This document shows, in pieces, positions 24,372 to 36,154 of a stretch of DNA of 64,000 bases. The notes below the pieces were generated by a model that was not told the DNA's origin, ran no database searches, and saw only the letters and a program-made list of their open reading frames with translations. Where the stretch lies: assembly GCF_000346465.2 (NCBI RefSeq), contig NC_034016.1, positions 9,066,027 to 9,130,026 on the forward strand, written 5' to 3'. Numbering within the stretch: position 1 is the first letter of the stretch; every line of letters begins with the position of its first letter. Source of the DNA: Prunus persica (lineage: Eukaryota; Streptophyta; Magnoliopsida; Rosales; Rosaceae). A program made the translations under genes and the position numbers.

Positions 24372-24693
24372 TGGTTTTTGTAAGGCATTGCAAACATGTT
24401 TGAGTTGAAATTAGTCCCACATTGGAAAACTAGAGTTCCTTGAAAGTCGTTATAAGACTTATTCTTGGAAATAAAATATTTAGGATTGAGATATGCAAGT
24501 GGCCCAATTGAGTGGCTTGTGGGTTTGGCCTTTCAGTCAATACCTAATTAGTTGGGTCAATAGTTAACATATATTTAATTAGTCAAAAGATGTTTCTTGG
24601 GCCTTTGGACTCTGTGATTTAAAATTAAACCCAATTAATTAAATTAATTCCAACCTAATTATTTAATTAATTATTTGAATTATTTTTTAAAAT
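24372..24693 (+). repeat. 3' LTR of the copia element, upstream (U3) half, inverted
   Basis: Reverse complement of the matching part of the 5' LTR: GCATTGCAAACATG and TTGAGTTGAAATTAGTCC match 35695-35780 reversed, and the block ending TTGAATTATTTTTTAAAATTC matches 31480-31500 reversed. It ends at the inversion breakpoint (TCAAGTTT, 24694-24701). Confidence 0.8.
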
Positions 24694-25303
24694 TCAAGTT
24701 TCCTTCCTATATATGTGTATTGTTTGTAAATTGTAAATGCTATATATGTGGTGTGTATTGAAGCCTCAACACATAAAAACCTCTAATTCAGGACTAGTTT
24801 AATTATCAATTATTATCCTTGATTAGCTTTAGTTAGATAGAATGGGTTACTGTATTACATATTAAGGAACAAATTTTTGTAAAAGGTTTGTTCGGTTAAT
24901 GAATTATTAGTGAACGAAACCAACCAGTTCTAAATTAGATAATTAGCTCTCTAAAAGTTGATAAATTGCATCCCAATTCTTGATAAATCCCATCAACTTG
25001 ATGGTGTGATCTACCTCCAGAAACAAACCCAAAGATCCATCTTCCTTGAGCCTTCAAGATTATGCAATTTAATTGATAATATAGTTACAATTTACTTTCC
25101 TTGTATGAAAGCAGTTGTGAATAATTTTAATCTATAGTCTATGGATTTACATATGTTTTGAAAAACCATAATAAAAAGTAAAAGTTTTGACTTATAGCTT
25201 TGAAAATCTGTTTAGTGTGTAAAGGTTTATTACATTTGGAGTGTAACACATTTCGGCACATTTTTGCTTATGAATATGTTTTTCATTTTATAGGCCTTAA
25301 AAA

Positions 25304-27578
25304 ATGGCAAATATGGAAGCTAGTCCTACACCCACAACAGATGATACACCACAAGTAGTTAGGAATGGCGCAACTACACTCCCCTCACATCCTCCCACTT
25401 CGGGAAAGATCAAGCCTACTAGGAAAGCATCGGAGGTATGGAAACATTTCATTAAGGAATCATTTGAACTAGGGAGTAATATAAGACCTAGAGCTTCTTG
25501 TAAGTATTGTCGTGCATCTTATGCATGTGATCCCATAAAAAAATGGGACCTCTACAATGATGCAACATTTGAGAGAGTAGTGTACGGTGGGATGTCTATT
25601 AAGAGAGGAGAACAAACAAAAAGTTCTTTCATTTGAGAACAAAGGAACCCTAGTTGCGCATTCATATAGCAAGGAGAGAAGTAGAATTGCTTGTGTGAAG
25701 ATGATAATACTTTATGAGCTTTGGTTTAGGCATGTGGAAGGTGTCGGTTTTAGGCTATTTATGAGAAAGTGTCAACCTAGATTTGATCCACCATCTCGTA
25801 GAACCATTGCTAGAGATGTGTGGGATCTTTTTCAAGAAGAATAGGTCAAAATCAAGAGTGTGTTAAATCTAAATTCACACAGAGTGTCGCTTACCACATA
25901 CACTTGGATTTCCTTGCACAATGTTAACTGTATGGCTTTGATAGCCCATTTCATTGATGATAGTTGGAAATTGCATAAGAGAATCATCAATTTCTATCAA
26001 ATTACAAATCATAGAGGTGATGCTATTGGGAGACTTGTGGAGGATTGTTTGCATGATTGGGTAATAGATAAAGTTTTCACTATTACACTTGACAATGTTG
26101 TGGCTTATGATGAGGCCATTAGGCATATGAAGAGGCAATTGAAGCTTTGGGGCACTCTTTTGCCAGATGGTGATCGTTTACATATGAGGTGTTGTGCTCA
26201 TATCCTTAATTTGATAGAGTTTGATAGTTGAGTGAATTGCATGACTCAATTAAGAGTAGTCGCAAAGTTTGTGTGTATACAAGGTCTTCCCCATCTAGGT
26301 TGGACAAAGTTAGGTATTTTTTGGCCTTGCAAAAAATTGACAGCAAAGGTTTATTACCTTTGGAGTGTAAAACAAGGTGGAACTCAGTATATCATATGTT
26401 AGAAGCTGCCTTAAAGTTAAAAAGAGGGTTTAATAGGTTGGAAGAGGAGGCGGCAGACCATGCACCTTACTTTCATCAGTGGTGGTGATCGTGATGATGG
26501 TATTCTGAAAAAGAAGAAAAGAAAGGTTGAAGAAGGGGAAATCTCCATTACAAAAAAGTTAAAGCCTCCAACCACTGCGGATTGGGAGTATGCAAGAGCT
26601 TTTGTGAAGTTCTTAAAAATATTTTACGAGGAAACCATAAAGTTTAGTGCATATAAGACGATTACTTCCAATATCCCCTGCAATGAGATGCTTTCTATTG
26701 TTGATGAGTTGAATTCAATGATTAGAAGTGACGACATTTTTTTGAAAAAAGTTGCAACTTCAATGATAAAGAAGTTCGATAAGTATTGGGGTAGTAATAT
26801 TCAAGAAGTGAACCAAGTTTTGATTGTGGCGGTGGTGCTTGATCCCCATTACAAAATGGATTATGTCCAATATAGCTTTGATGAGGTAGAAAGTGATGAT
26901 TCGAAAGTTAGTGCGATGGTAGAAGGGGTGAAGGATCTCTTAATGTGGATGTATGAGGCCTACAAGAAAGAGGAACCAGCAGCTGCCCAATCTAATGCGG
27001 AGGCTAATGTAAAAAGTGGAGGGGAGGTAAGAGTTGAATGCAATGATCTCAGACTTAAAAAATTTGTGAGAACAAGAAAAGATAGAGTCATGGTTCAAAT
27101 TAAGAATGAGGTGGACAAGTATTTATTAGAGGCAGCTCAAGATCCAGAAATAACATACTTTGATTTGCTAGATTGGTGGAGAGAGAACTCTCCAAGATTT
27201 TCAGTCCTATCTAAGATTGCAATGGATGTGTTTGCTGTCCCTATTTCAAGTGTGCCTTCGAAAACTGTGTTTAGTATGGGAAAAAGGGTTGTGGATCCTT
27301 TTAGGGCGTCTTTGACTCCTAAAATAGTTGAGGCCCTTGTTAGCCCTAAGGATTGGCTAAGCCAAGTGGCTTTTGACTTCAACAAGCAGCCAAGTGAAGA
27401 TGAGCTTGAATTTTATCAAGCTTTGGAGAAAATGGAATCAAGCATTGCTGTTATATATATATATATATATATTCTTTTCTGTTTTAACTTTGTACATTTG
27501 AATTTTTCTTACATATTCTCTATTCTTGTAGATATTCAAATATTGAAGTGGAATGAACAAGTCGCCACTAGCCACTAA
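25304..27578 (+). pseudogene. hAT transposase, zinc finger BED type (broken)
   Basis: The first open piece (25304-25636) has the BED finger start EVWKHFIKE and CKYCRASYACDP. A frameshift then hides the finger's histidines. The middle part (about 25850-26490) has TLDNVVAYDEAIRHM, the RNase H-like core, and CKTRWNSVYHMLEAAL. The long frame 26460-27578 contains EVNQVLIVAVVLDPHYKMDY and the C-terminal dimerisation domain with LLDWWRENSPRFSVLSKIAM and DPFRASLTPKIVEAL. Its class cuts and pastes hAT elements with 8-bp duplications. At least three breaks make it inactive. Confidence 0.85.
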
Positions 27579-27635
27579 CGAGCTCATTGACAAAAACTAA
27601 AGGGAGCATGAAGAATTGGTTTGTAAAGGAGCTGG

Positions 27636-27900
27636 ACAGTAGGAACTTTAGATTTGGAAGTCTTTTTGGATGAGCTCACTTAAATATTTTAGATTGGAGC
27701 TCTTTTTTTATGATATTGAAGTAGATTTTTGAACTTAAAAAGATAGGTTTGTTACTTAAAAGGGTTGGATAGTAGGAAGTTTAGATGTGGAAGTCTTTTT
27801 TGATGAGCTCACTTAAATATTTTAGATTGGAACTCTTTTTTTATGAGATTGAAGTGGGTTTTTGGCAAAAGATAGGTTAGTCAATTCCTCAACAAACCTA
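27636..27900. repeat. Tandem duplication, two units of about 130 bases
   Basis: TTGGATGAGCTCACTTAAATATTTTAGATTGGAGCTC in the first unit is repeated with few changes about 132 bases later (from ~27768). It lies downstream of the transposase, inside the hAT element. Confidence 0.75.
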
Positions 27901-28320
27901 TCTTTTGCCAAAAACTTTTTGCACTTAAAGATAGGTTTGTACTTAAAAGGGTTGTTTTGTTCTATTGATAATATGTTTTTGAAACTTTGGATGGATGTGA
28001 ATGCTGAATGTTGCATATGTTTTAGTTTGAAAGGATTGATTGAATGAATGATTTTGAATATGTTGTAATGTGAATGGTGAATGAATTTCAAGCAGGTTTT
28101 GAATGAATGTTTGAGTTTGAATGAATTTAGATTCTAAATATTTTCAAGGAGGTTTTCACCAAACCATACCAAACCAAATGTAGGAAACCGATTAATCGGG
28201 ATGACCGGTTTCCCACCTTATGGTTCAGCTCACGATTTGAATTTTCTCCAAACTGTGGGGTATGGTCTGGCGCATAGTTTGGGCTCAAAACTGAACCAAA
28301 CCAAACCAAACCCAAGCCTA

Positions 28321-28596
28321 ATCCAAACTGTAAACAGCTGCAATTGCTATTAACATCCTAATAGATGTAATACGTGAAACTGGAGAACAAGTGTTGAAAT
28401 AATCCAACCCCTCCTTTTGGTTGTATCCTTTGGCAACTAAACGTGCCTTATACTTATCAATTGTGCCATAAGCTTTTAGTTTCTTTTTGAAAATCCATTT
28501 GTGTCCAATTGGTTTATTACCAAGAGGTAAATCAACTAATTCCCACGTTTTACTTTGCATAATGGACTCTACTTCACTTTTTTTTTTCACTTCCAA
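28321..28596 (-). pseudogene. Copia RT, first half
   Basis: Reads [20 protein letters not shown] and [19 protein letters not shown], the standard N-terminal RT block of copia elements, and ends at AVYSLD exactly where the hAT inserted. The next residues of the RT are found on the other strand at 21669. The 8-base overlap GTTTGGAT is shared by both halves. Confidence 0.9.
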
Positions 28597-30100
28597 AAAG
28601 GAGCCTCGGGTGAAGTTATGGCTTCATGATATGTTTGTGGTTCACTTTCAGACAAGAAAGTAAGAAAATCTGGCCCAAAATTTTTTGGTACTTTTGTTCT
28701 TGTTCCTCTTCTTGGTTCAGAATCTATTTCTTGAACTCTTGAGGAAGAAGCTTCATCATGACTTTGATCATGTGACTGCTTTCTAGTGGAACCATATTTA
28801 TTTTCTTTGTAAGGATATATTTTCTCAAAGAATTCTGCACTAACTGATTCAATGATAATGTTAACATGTATGTCCGAAATTTCAAATTTCACTACTAGAA
28901 ATCTATACGCAGCACTATTGTTCGCATATCCAATTAATACACAATCAATAGTCTTTGGTCTAAGTTTAGTTCGCTTTGGTAAAGGAACTTGTACTTTTGC
29001 TAGACAACTCCACACCTTCGGTGTTTTATAAGTGGGTATTCTTTCTTTCCATATTTCATAAGGAGACTTATTAGTCTTCTTATGTGGAATTGTATTTAAA
29101 ACTTTATTTGTAGTAAGTAATGCTTCACCCCACATGTTGTGTAGAAGCCTTGAGCTATTTAACATGGAATTAATCATATCTTTAAAAGTTCTATTTTTTC
29201 TTTCTGCAACACCATTTTGTTGTAGTGTGTAAGGAGCTGTTGTTCGATGTACAATTTCATGTGTAATACAAAAATCAGAGAAGGCTTGAGATTCATACTC
29301 CCCACCTCTATCTTATCTAAGTACCTTGATTTTTCTCTCAATTTGATTCTCTACTTCAGCCTTATATGTTTTAAACAAATTCAAAGCCTCATCTTTGCTA
29401 TGAATCAAGTAAACATAGCAAAACTTACTGCAATCATCAATGAAGGAGATGTAATAGTTCTTCCCTCCATGAGTTGGTGTAGACTTAAAGTCACAAAGAT
29501 CACTATGAATTAAACCAAGTAATTCATTTCATCTTCCCAAAATTGGCTTAAAAGTTTGTGTAGCAAATTTGGATTCCATACATGTTTGGCACTTATTATT
29601 GAAGTCAATATTAAACTTTGGTAATTAACCTAAATTACAAATTCTATGTAAGGAATGAAAATTAACATGTCTTAATCCAGCATGCCATAAATTAGATGAC
29701 TCAACAATATAAGTAGAAGCCTTATTTATTTCATTAATAGAATCAAAAGCAATATATTGAGTTTGAAAAGACCATCAGTCAAGTAGCCTTTTCCTACAAA
29801 CGTTCCCCCCTTAGTACGGACAAACTTGTCAAACTCAAATACAAGTTTAAAGCCCTTGTTATTCAACAATGGGCTTGACACAAGGTTTTTCCTAATTTCG
29901 GGAACAAGCAGCACATTTTGCAGGGTCAAGTTCTTTCCAAAAGTGAATTTCAGCACCACTTTGCCTATTCCTTGAATTACAGAAGCAGAGACATTGCCCA
30001 TATACAACTTTTCTCCACTATAAATCTGATGGTAATCATAGAACATGTTTCTGTCACCATAGATATGCTTGGTAGCACCAGTATCAATCCATCAGTCTTT
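28587..30100 (-). pseudogene. Copia protease and integrase (broken)
   Basis: The protease active site WIDTGATKH is readable near 30090 behind a stop, followed by 30046-29726 with [17 protein letters not shown]. The integrase core is spread over 29700-29180 with several stops (CHTCMESKFATQTF-like zinc region near 29575), and the open frame 29177-28587 shows the post-catalytic part, MINSMLNSSRLLHNMWGEAL and KVWSCLAKVQVPLPKRTKL. Protease matures Gag-Pol and integrase inserts the DNA copy. Confidence 0.8.
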
Positions 30101-31029
30101 GTCATTCGAAACCATACTAGTTTTTGAAACAACAGCAACAAAATCCTCAGTCACATTGGCCTGGTTGTTTCTCCCATGATTGTTGCCTTGATTGGCAGGA
30201 TTATGGTCCCTTCGATGGTGGCATTCTTGTGCTTTCTGGCCTAGTTTTCCACAACCCCAGCAAGACCCTTAATCGTCTTGAAATCCTTTGCTTTTGGTGC
30301 AAGGGTAGCATCTTGCTTGTTAAAATTCTTGCCCTTAGTCTTCTTGGATTGACCTTTTGGCTTGACGATATTGGCATTGCCTTCTAAGGTAGACACATCA
30401 TTTTTGTCACCCTTTCTATGATCCTCTTCCACTCGTAGCCTGAGAATGAGATCTTCTATATTCATCTCTCTGCTCTTATGTTTGAGGTATATCTTGAAAT
30501 CATTCCAAGATGGTGGTAATTTCTCAATTATGGCACCAACCTGAAAGTTTTCATTAATTGAACATCCCTCAGCATGAAGTTCAAAGATTAACTTCTGGAG
30601 TTCTTCAACTTGTGTGATGACAGACTTGGAATCTACCATACTGAATTTCAGAATTTTGCCGATGACAAATTTCTTAGAACCAGCATCTTCGATTTTATAT
30701 TTTTTCTCTAGTGATTCTCATAATTCCTTGGTTGTTTTACAGGCTGAATAAATATCATAAAGATTATCATCCAGATTGTTCAAGATATAGTTCATGCAAC
30801 AAAATTCAGAATGCTTCCAAGCATCTATGGCACTTAGAGTTTCCTTTGGAATATGCTCTTTTGCCACTGGAACTTCTTCTTTGAAAACATTTGCCAAGTT
30901 CATTGTTGTTAAATAAAATATCTTTTGCAGCCATTCTTTGAAGTCCACTCCTTTGAACTTCTCTGGATTTTTAGAGTGAGGATTCTTAGCCCCATTCACG
31001 CCATTAGCAGACACTAATTGTTGATCCAT
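30101..31029 (-). pseudogene. Copia gag (broken)
   Basis: Start at 31029, 18 bases inside the LTR end. The frame 31029-30718 and, after one stop, 30639-30241 give the UBN2-type gag core: WLQKIFYLTTMNLANVF, then KIYLKHKSREMNIEDLILRL. A CCHC knuckle region can be read near 30230 through shifts (CWGCGKLG). It would assemble the cytoplasmic particle. The very short leader means that no usual primer binding site is seen. Confidence 0.8.
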
Positions 31030-32239
31030 TCTTCTGTTTCAAGATTGTTGGTGAAACAAGAATCAGTATTACACTAATAATTTAATTAAATAATTAAATA
31101 AAACAATAAATAAAATCACGAAATTAAACAATGTAGTAAAATAAAAATTATTGGTTTTTCAAATAGAAGCTTGCAGATTGCAATGTCCTTGAAACATAAT
31201 TTCGCCCCTACTCAGTGCTTGTAGTTCTCCAGGCGTCTTCTCCACCAGGATACAACTATCTAAAATCAAAGTCCTAGCACTAGGGCTTTGATTTCTAGCG
31301 AAATCAGTGTGTTTCTCTCAGTCTATGAACATGAAGATGACTTTGAATGATATCTGCGTTTTTTATGTATATTAAACAGAACCAGGGCTCTTGTTTATAT
31401 AAAAGGCTGATACTTGTTGGAATAGGTATCATATAACGGCAAAACCCAATCAGACAAACTTATCTGATATTTGAATTTTAAAAAATAATTCAAATAATTA
31501 ATTAAATAATTAACTCGGATTGACCCAAATAATATGATATTGTATATATATATTAATTAACCATTGACCCAACTATTTAGGCATTGATTCAAAGGCCAAA
31601 CCCACAAGCCACTCAATTGGGCCACTTGCATAGCCCAATCATAACTATTCTATTTTCAAGAGTAAGTCTTATAAGAGCAAGTTCAGCAACTAAGGCTGGA
31701 CTCGGGCTGGAGGGGGAGGGGTGGTTTGGGAGAAAAAGGTGTTTCCAGCCGCAAAAGGCAGCCCGAGTAGGAGGTGGGGACCACCAGACTAGGCTGGCCC
31801 CAGGTGGAGTTTGCCCAAGCTAGAGCTCGAGGGCTGTGATATCATCGCTAACGCCATGCTGGCGTCAGCCTTCAGGTTTGAATTTTTTTTCACCATTGGT
31901 GCATGCATTGCATGCGGCAACATTAAAAAAAAAAATTCAAAGCTCGAGCTACAGTAGCCGCCAACGGCTAGCTTCCACGTGTCGACGTCTTGGCTCTCCG
32001 ATCTAATTTTTTCTTCAATCCAATGGCAACCAATTTTTCTGCAATAAAAAAATGAAAAAAAAAAGTTATAAAATTTTAAAAAATACAAAAAAGTTACTGA
32101 TTTTTTTTTCTATAAATACCAACCAATACTTTTCACTTTTAACACTAAATCCTCATACATTTTCTTCTCCTTCTACTATTATTCACTTTCTACTCAATAT
32201 TTTTTTCACTTTCAAGTTGTATTTTTCTCGATCATATTG

Positions 32240-33358
32240 TGGGTTCTTCTAGTGAAACTGGAGGGGCATGGAGCATGATGGAAGATGTTAGCTTGTGTGA
32301 GGCTTGGGTCTAAGTTAGTCATTGTCCCGTAACGGGCAATGAGATGAAATTTTGTCATATGTGGAAAAAAATTCATCAGGAATTTTGTGAAAGGGCAATT
32401 GGTTTGACCCGTACGGAAATTACATTATCTAGTAGGTGGAAAAAAATTACATAGAAGCGACAAAAACCTTAGCAGTGAGGTAAATTATTTGTAATTTTCG
32501 TTTTATTAATTTCTATGTCATATTAATTTTTATTTAAATGTTTCTTGCAATTTATATATTTTGTTAATATTTCTTGTATTTTCAATATTAATATGAATGT
32601 TTCTTGCAATATTTATATTTTGTTTTGCATTTCTAATAAATTGTTAAAATTTATTGCATTTCCATTATTTGTTTTTTATACATGTTGCATTTTTTAAAAA
32701 TGTATTGCATTTGCATTTTTTTTTTTTACATGTTGTATTGTCAATATTATTTAAAGTTTGTTGCATTTCTATTTTTTTTTTTTTATACTTGTTGCATTGC
32801 TAATATTTTTTAAAGTTTCTTGCATTTCCATTTCTTTTTATTTATTTATAGATTATGCAAGCATAAATGTGGTTTGGTGCTATTGGGCAAGGCAAAAAAA
32901 GTTTCAACCATACCCTATGTTGGGAGGCGGTGAAGAATTGTAAGAGATTTCAAATTATTCCAATGGGTCCGACGGTAGTGTTGAATGAGAAGCCACTCCA
33001 TGAGACACCGGCATCGGATTCACCTATGGATTCCCCGATGAGTCAAGACTCACCCATCGAAAAGGAGCCAAGGCCTATTGGGAGGAAGGCAGCGAAGGCG
33101 AAGAGAGGGAGCAATTCTAGCAAGAATGCATCTAAATTTTTGGAGGAAATTTCAAAGCACCAAGCCATGAGAATTGAAATGGACATGAAACAACAAGAGC
33201 ACGATAGGGCAATTCAACTAGAATATGCAAAAGAAAGGGAGTATGTACGCAATGAAAGGGAGTATGTACGCCAACAAAATATTTTAAAAAAAGATCGGAA
33301 ACCATGGCCAAGGATACAAGCCATATGTTCCCTGAAACAAAATAATTTTGGAAGCTAG
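32240..33358 (+). pseudogene. Harbinger accessory protein (Myb/trihelix-like, ORF1)
   Basis: From about 32246 a readable exon has EDVSLCEAWV and, further on, RTEITLSSRWKKI, the tryptophan-rich DNA-binding fold of this family, with a stop at about 32312 and more at the end. After an AT-rich intron (32480-32850), the open frame 32867-33358 carries FNHTLCWEAVKNCKRFQ, the GRKAAKAKR motif and a charged helical tail with a repeated EREYVRNEREYVRQQ. In Harbinger elements this protein brings the transposase to the ends. The stop in the first exon suggests it no longer works. Confidence 0.7.
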
Positions 33359-33797
33359 AACGAAGGGATGTTATGAGACGAAGACTTTTTCGTGACGATG
33401 GACCTAGCAACATGGATTGGTTAAATGATGAAAACCATTAAAATAGTTTGCTTGCCTTTCATTTCTTAGTTTACTTGCCTTTCATTTCATTGTATTTTTT
33501 GTTTTGTTTAAAAAATTAGTGGTAATTCATGTATTTTATTTTATTAGTTGTATTGATTTTCTTTTATTGAATAAATAAAATATTCAACAAAATTCCTTTT
33601 TATTCAAAACATTCCATACATAAATAGCAAACCACAATCAAAGCATAAAAAATAAACAAACCACAACTAAAGCATAAAAAAAAAACAAAGCATAACTAAA
33701 AATACAACATAAACATAATAAATTAAAAAAACATCTTCACTTCACTTCATTCACCTTCATTGCCTTTCACCACCCATAAATGCTCCATCAAGTCAAC

Positions 33798-35114
33798 TTA
33801 ACGGCATTCATGAATATACAACGATTGCATCTCCGTGTAGCGATCAATCATACGGGGCATGAAACTACCGTCTCTAACCAACGGTTCATGCTGCACTGGT
33901 TCTCCAATTGGCCCCATGGGTTTTTCATAAATCCGTGTTAAGGCCGTGTCCATGGGATCTGGTTCATACACTTCATCAGCATCGTAATCATACTCATCTT
34001 CCACAATCATGTTGTGGAGGATGATACAAGTCATCATTACACTCCTAAGCACCTCCTCGTCAAATAGACGCGTCGCGCCCCTGATAATAGCCCACCGGGC
34101 TTGAAGGATACCAAAGCACCTCTCCACATCTTTTCTGTACCCATCTTGATAGGCAGCAAAAAAAAATTGCTTATGGGATCGGGAATGTGGAATTGATTTC
34201 ACAAATGTTGTCCACCTCGGGTAGATGCCATCAGCTAGATAATACCCGTTCTGGTAGACGGTATTGTTGATTTCATATGTGATATTTAGGGCTTCACTTC
34301 GCAAAACATCATTGAACACCGGGGATTGACCTAGGATGTTCAAATCATTTTGAGATCCGGCAACTCCAAAGAAGGAGTGCCAAACCCATGTATCAAAACC
34401 AGCAACTGCTTCAAGGATGATACTTTTCTACCCTTTCCTATTTCCGTAATCCCGTTGCCAAGAAGTTGGACAATTTTTCCATTGCCAGTGCATGCAATCA
34501 ATGCTACCAATCATTCCAGGAAATCCACGAGACTCAGCTTTTTGTAGAAGCCGTTGCAGGTCCCTGGGCGTAGGTCTGCGCAGGTAGTCCCTGGTGTATA
34601 GAGTTTCGACTGCATCACAAAATCGCACCAAACTCTCCAAAATAGTAGACTTCCCCATCCGGGCAACCTCATCCACCTGATCAGCAGATGACCCATACGC
34701 CAACATTCATATCACAGCTGTGAACTTTTGCTCGGGAAGAAATCCCAAATTTCCAGCACAATTTTTATTTTGAACAAAGTATTCATCATAATTGCAAATA
34801 TCATGCATGACTTTATTGAACAAATGGGGTTGCATTCTATATCTCGCTTGAAAATGAACATCAGAGTACAGAGAATGTGGGATAAAATATTCTTTCAGAA
34901 GATTTTTACCCCGAGAATGTCTATGTCTGTCCACATTCAGGCCACGGCCTTCTCGTGAACCACAGTGACTCTGGTTTTCTTCCTCCAGCAAAGCAATTAC
35001 TATGCCAAGTTGCTCATCTAGTTTTCTCTGTGCCCTTTTGCTTGCAGCTCGTCTACGCATTCTTTCTCTACTTTCTCGCTCTTGCCTCTCCAAAACCTCT
35101 TGCATGTCTGCCAT
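33798..35114 (-). pseudogene. Harbinger DDE transposase, two in-frame stops only
   Basis: A single frame runs from the ATG at 35114 to the stop at 33798 (about 438 codons, normal length), broken only by TGA at 34707-34709 and TAG at 34428-34430. The N-terminus is a basic coiled coil. The catalytic triad is placed at SIDCMHWQW (D), YYLADGIYPRW (D) and RKDVERCFGILQARWAI (E), with the C-terminal TCIILHNMIVEDE block. It would cut and paste the element at TWA targets. Both stops could come from C-to-T changes (CGA and CAG codons). Confidence 0.85.
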
Positions 35115-35254
35115 TGAGAATGGAGAATGAAATCTAAAATCTGAGAAATGGAAATGTAGAGAAGATCTGGTGTGGGAGGTATGAGTTGAGCCTCTGGTTT
35201 TATAGAAAAATTTAGATAGATAGATATGACACGTGGCGCAATCTTAGAGGGTGA

Positions 35255-35420
35255 AAATCTTATCTGAAATTTGAAATTTGAAATTTATCTGAAATTTGAA
35301 TTTCGAAATGTATCTGAAATTTGACATTTGAAATTTATCTGAAATTTGAATTTTGAAATGTATCTGAAATTTAAAATTCATCTTAAATTTAAATTTTGGA
35401 ATTTATCTGAAATTTGAAAC
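35255..35420. repeat. Degenerate tandem repeat TATCTGAAATTTGAAATTTG
   Basis: About five units of 33-36 bases built from ATCTGAAATTTGAA and WTTTGAAAT, upstream of the transposase start. It may contain the transposase promoter region; no further signal is seen. Confidence 0.7.
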
Positions 35421-36154
35421 CGAAAATATTATCCGATATGAATAGTATTGACACGTAGGAACCCAAAAATCTTATATTATCCAAATTAATTGTTTAAGTA
35501 AACAAAGTTGTGAAAAAAAACAAAAAAAATGAATAGTATTTGCCATGGCAAAGGGCAACTGCTGGAAACACACTTTGCTAGAGGGGGCTAGTGCAGCCAC
35601 TATTCATGTGAATAGTAGCTGCCCTAGGGCTCCCCTTGTCATGGCAAGGGGCTAACTGCTGGAAATGCTCTAAAGACCCCAAGGAACTCTAGTTTTCCAA
35701 CGTAGGACTAATTTCAACTCAAACATTTATGACCAAAAAAAAAATATTCAACTCAACATGTTTGCAATGCCTTGCAAAAATCATCAAAAAGTGCTGACGG
35801 GTTTGATTGGGGGAGAGTGAGGTTCAGAGGGACAAGAAAGGAAATTGATTTTTCTTTGTTTAAAAAAAAAATCATATTTCTTATATAATTGAATTTGAAG
35901 AAAACAATATTCATATTTTATTCCATTATAAAAAATAAAAAATAAAACAAAGTGGATCCCATGTATGTCACTTAACAGATTTCTAACAATTAACCTAACA
36001 GCAGAGTCACATTGCAAAAAATTTACAAATATAGGGTACTTTATTGTAAAAATTTAGAAGATAGGGACTAACATGTCTTAAGAGTGTAACTATAGGGTAC
36101 TAAATTGTCGTTAACCCTATATGTATATATACACTAAGGGAGAATCTCTAATAC

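Larger units (their letters stand above)
24694..28320 (+). mobile_element. Main part of the BED-finger hAT transposon
   Basis: Carries a decayed hAT transposase on the plus strand and ends in CCCAAGCCTA at 28320, followed by ATCCAAAC, the complement of the GTTTGGAT that flanks the other end at 21669. Subterminal AACCAAACC and ACCGGTTT motifs (28155-28310) resemble those of the split-off end. Together with 21112-21668 the original element was about 4.2 kb, normal for hAT. Confidence 0.75.
31675..35670. mobile_element. PIF/Harbinger DNA transposon
   Basis: Ends GAGCAAGTTCAGCAACTAAG and, reversed, GAGCATTTCCAGCAGTTAGC form imperfect terminal inverted repeats. TAA at 31672-31674 and 35671-35673 is the 3-bp duplication usual for this superfamily. 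The two genes expected of an autonomous element, a Myb/trihelix-like ORF and a DDE transposase, are present and converge. About 4.0 kb. It is the youngest layer of this nest. Confidence 0.9.
20704..35786 (-). mobile_element. Ty1/copia retrotransposon, split by a hAT element and internally inverted
   Basis: The left end TGTTGGTGAAACAAG (20704) recurs at 31048, inside the right-hand LTR. The right end is ATCATCA at 35786. Flanks GAAAG (20699-20703) and AAAAG (35787-35791) agree at 4 of 5 bases. Gag, protease, integrase and the first half of RT run on the minus strand (31029 to 28321). The second half of RT and RNase H run on the plus strand (21669-23760), followed by the first half of the 3' LTR on the plus strand. 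All parts of one element are present exactly once, in the order expected after one inversion. It sits inside the Mutator-like element. Confidence 0.8.
31048..35786 (-). repeat. 5' LTR of the copia element, interrupted by a Harbinger element
   Basis: Made of 31048-31674 and 35671-35786, about 740 bases in all, TG...CA in form on either strand. Matches the two halves of the 3' LTR at 20704-21111 and 24372-24693. A TATA-like box (TTATATAAAAG, 31394-31404, minus-strand promoter) fits the LTR promoter. Confidence 0.8.
18637..36117. mobile_element. Mutator-like element with long inverted ends, swollen by nested elements
   Basis: The left end GGGTTAATGACAGTTTAGTA and the reverse complement of the right end, GGGTTAACGACAATTTAGTA, open inverted repeats that can be followed for about 200 bases, with shared blocks such as TTAAGACATGTTAGTCCCTA. 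Long TIRs plus a 9-bp duplication define Mutator-like elements. Subtracting the copia element (20704-35786) and a hAT MITE (19114-19987) leaves about 1.5 kb with no transposase, so it is non-autonomous. The interior at 18860-19105 and 20000-20700 looks gene-derived. Confidence 0.75.
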
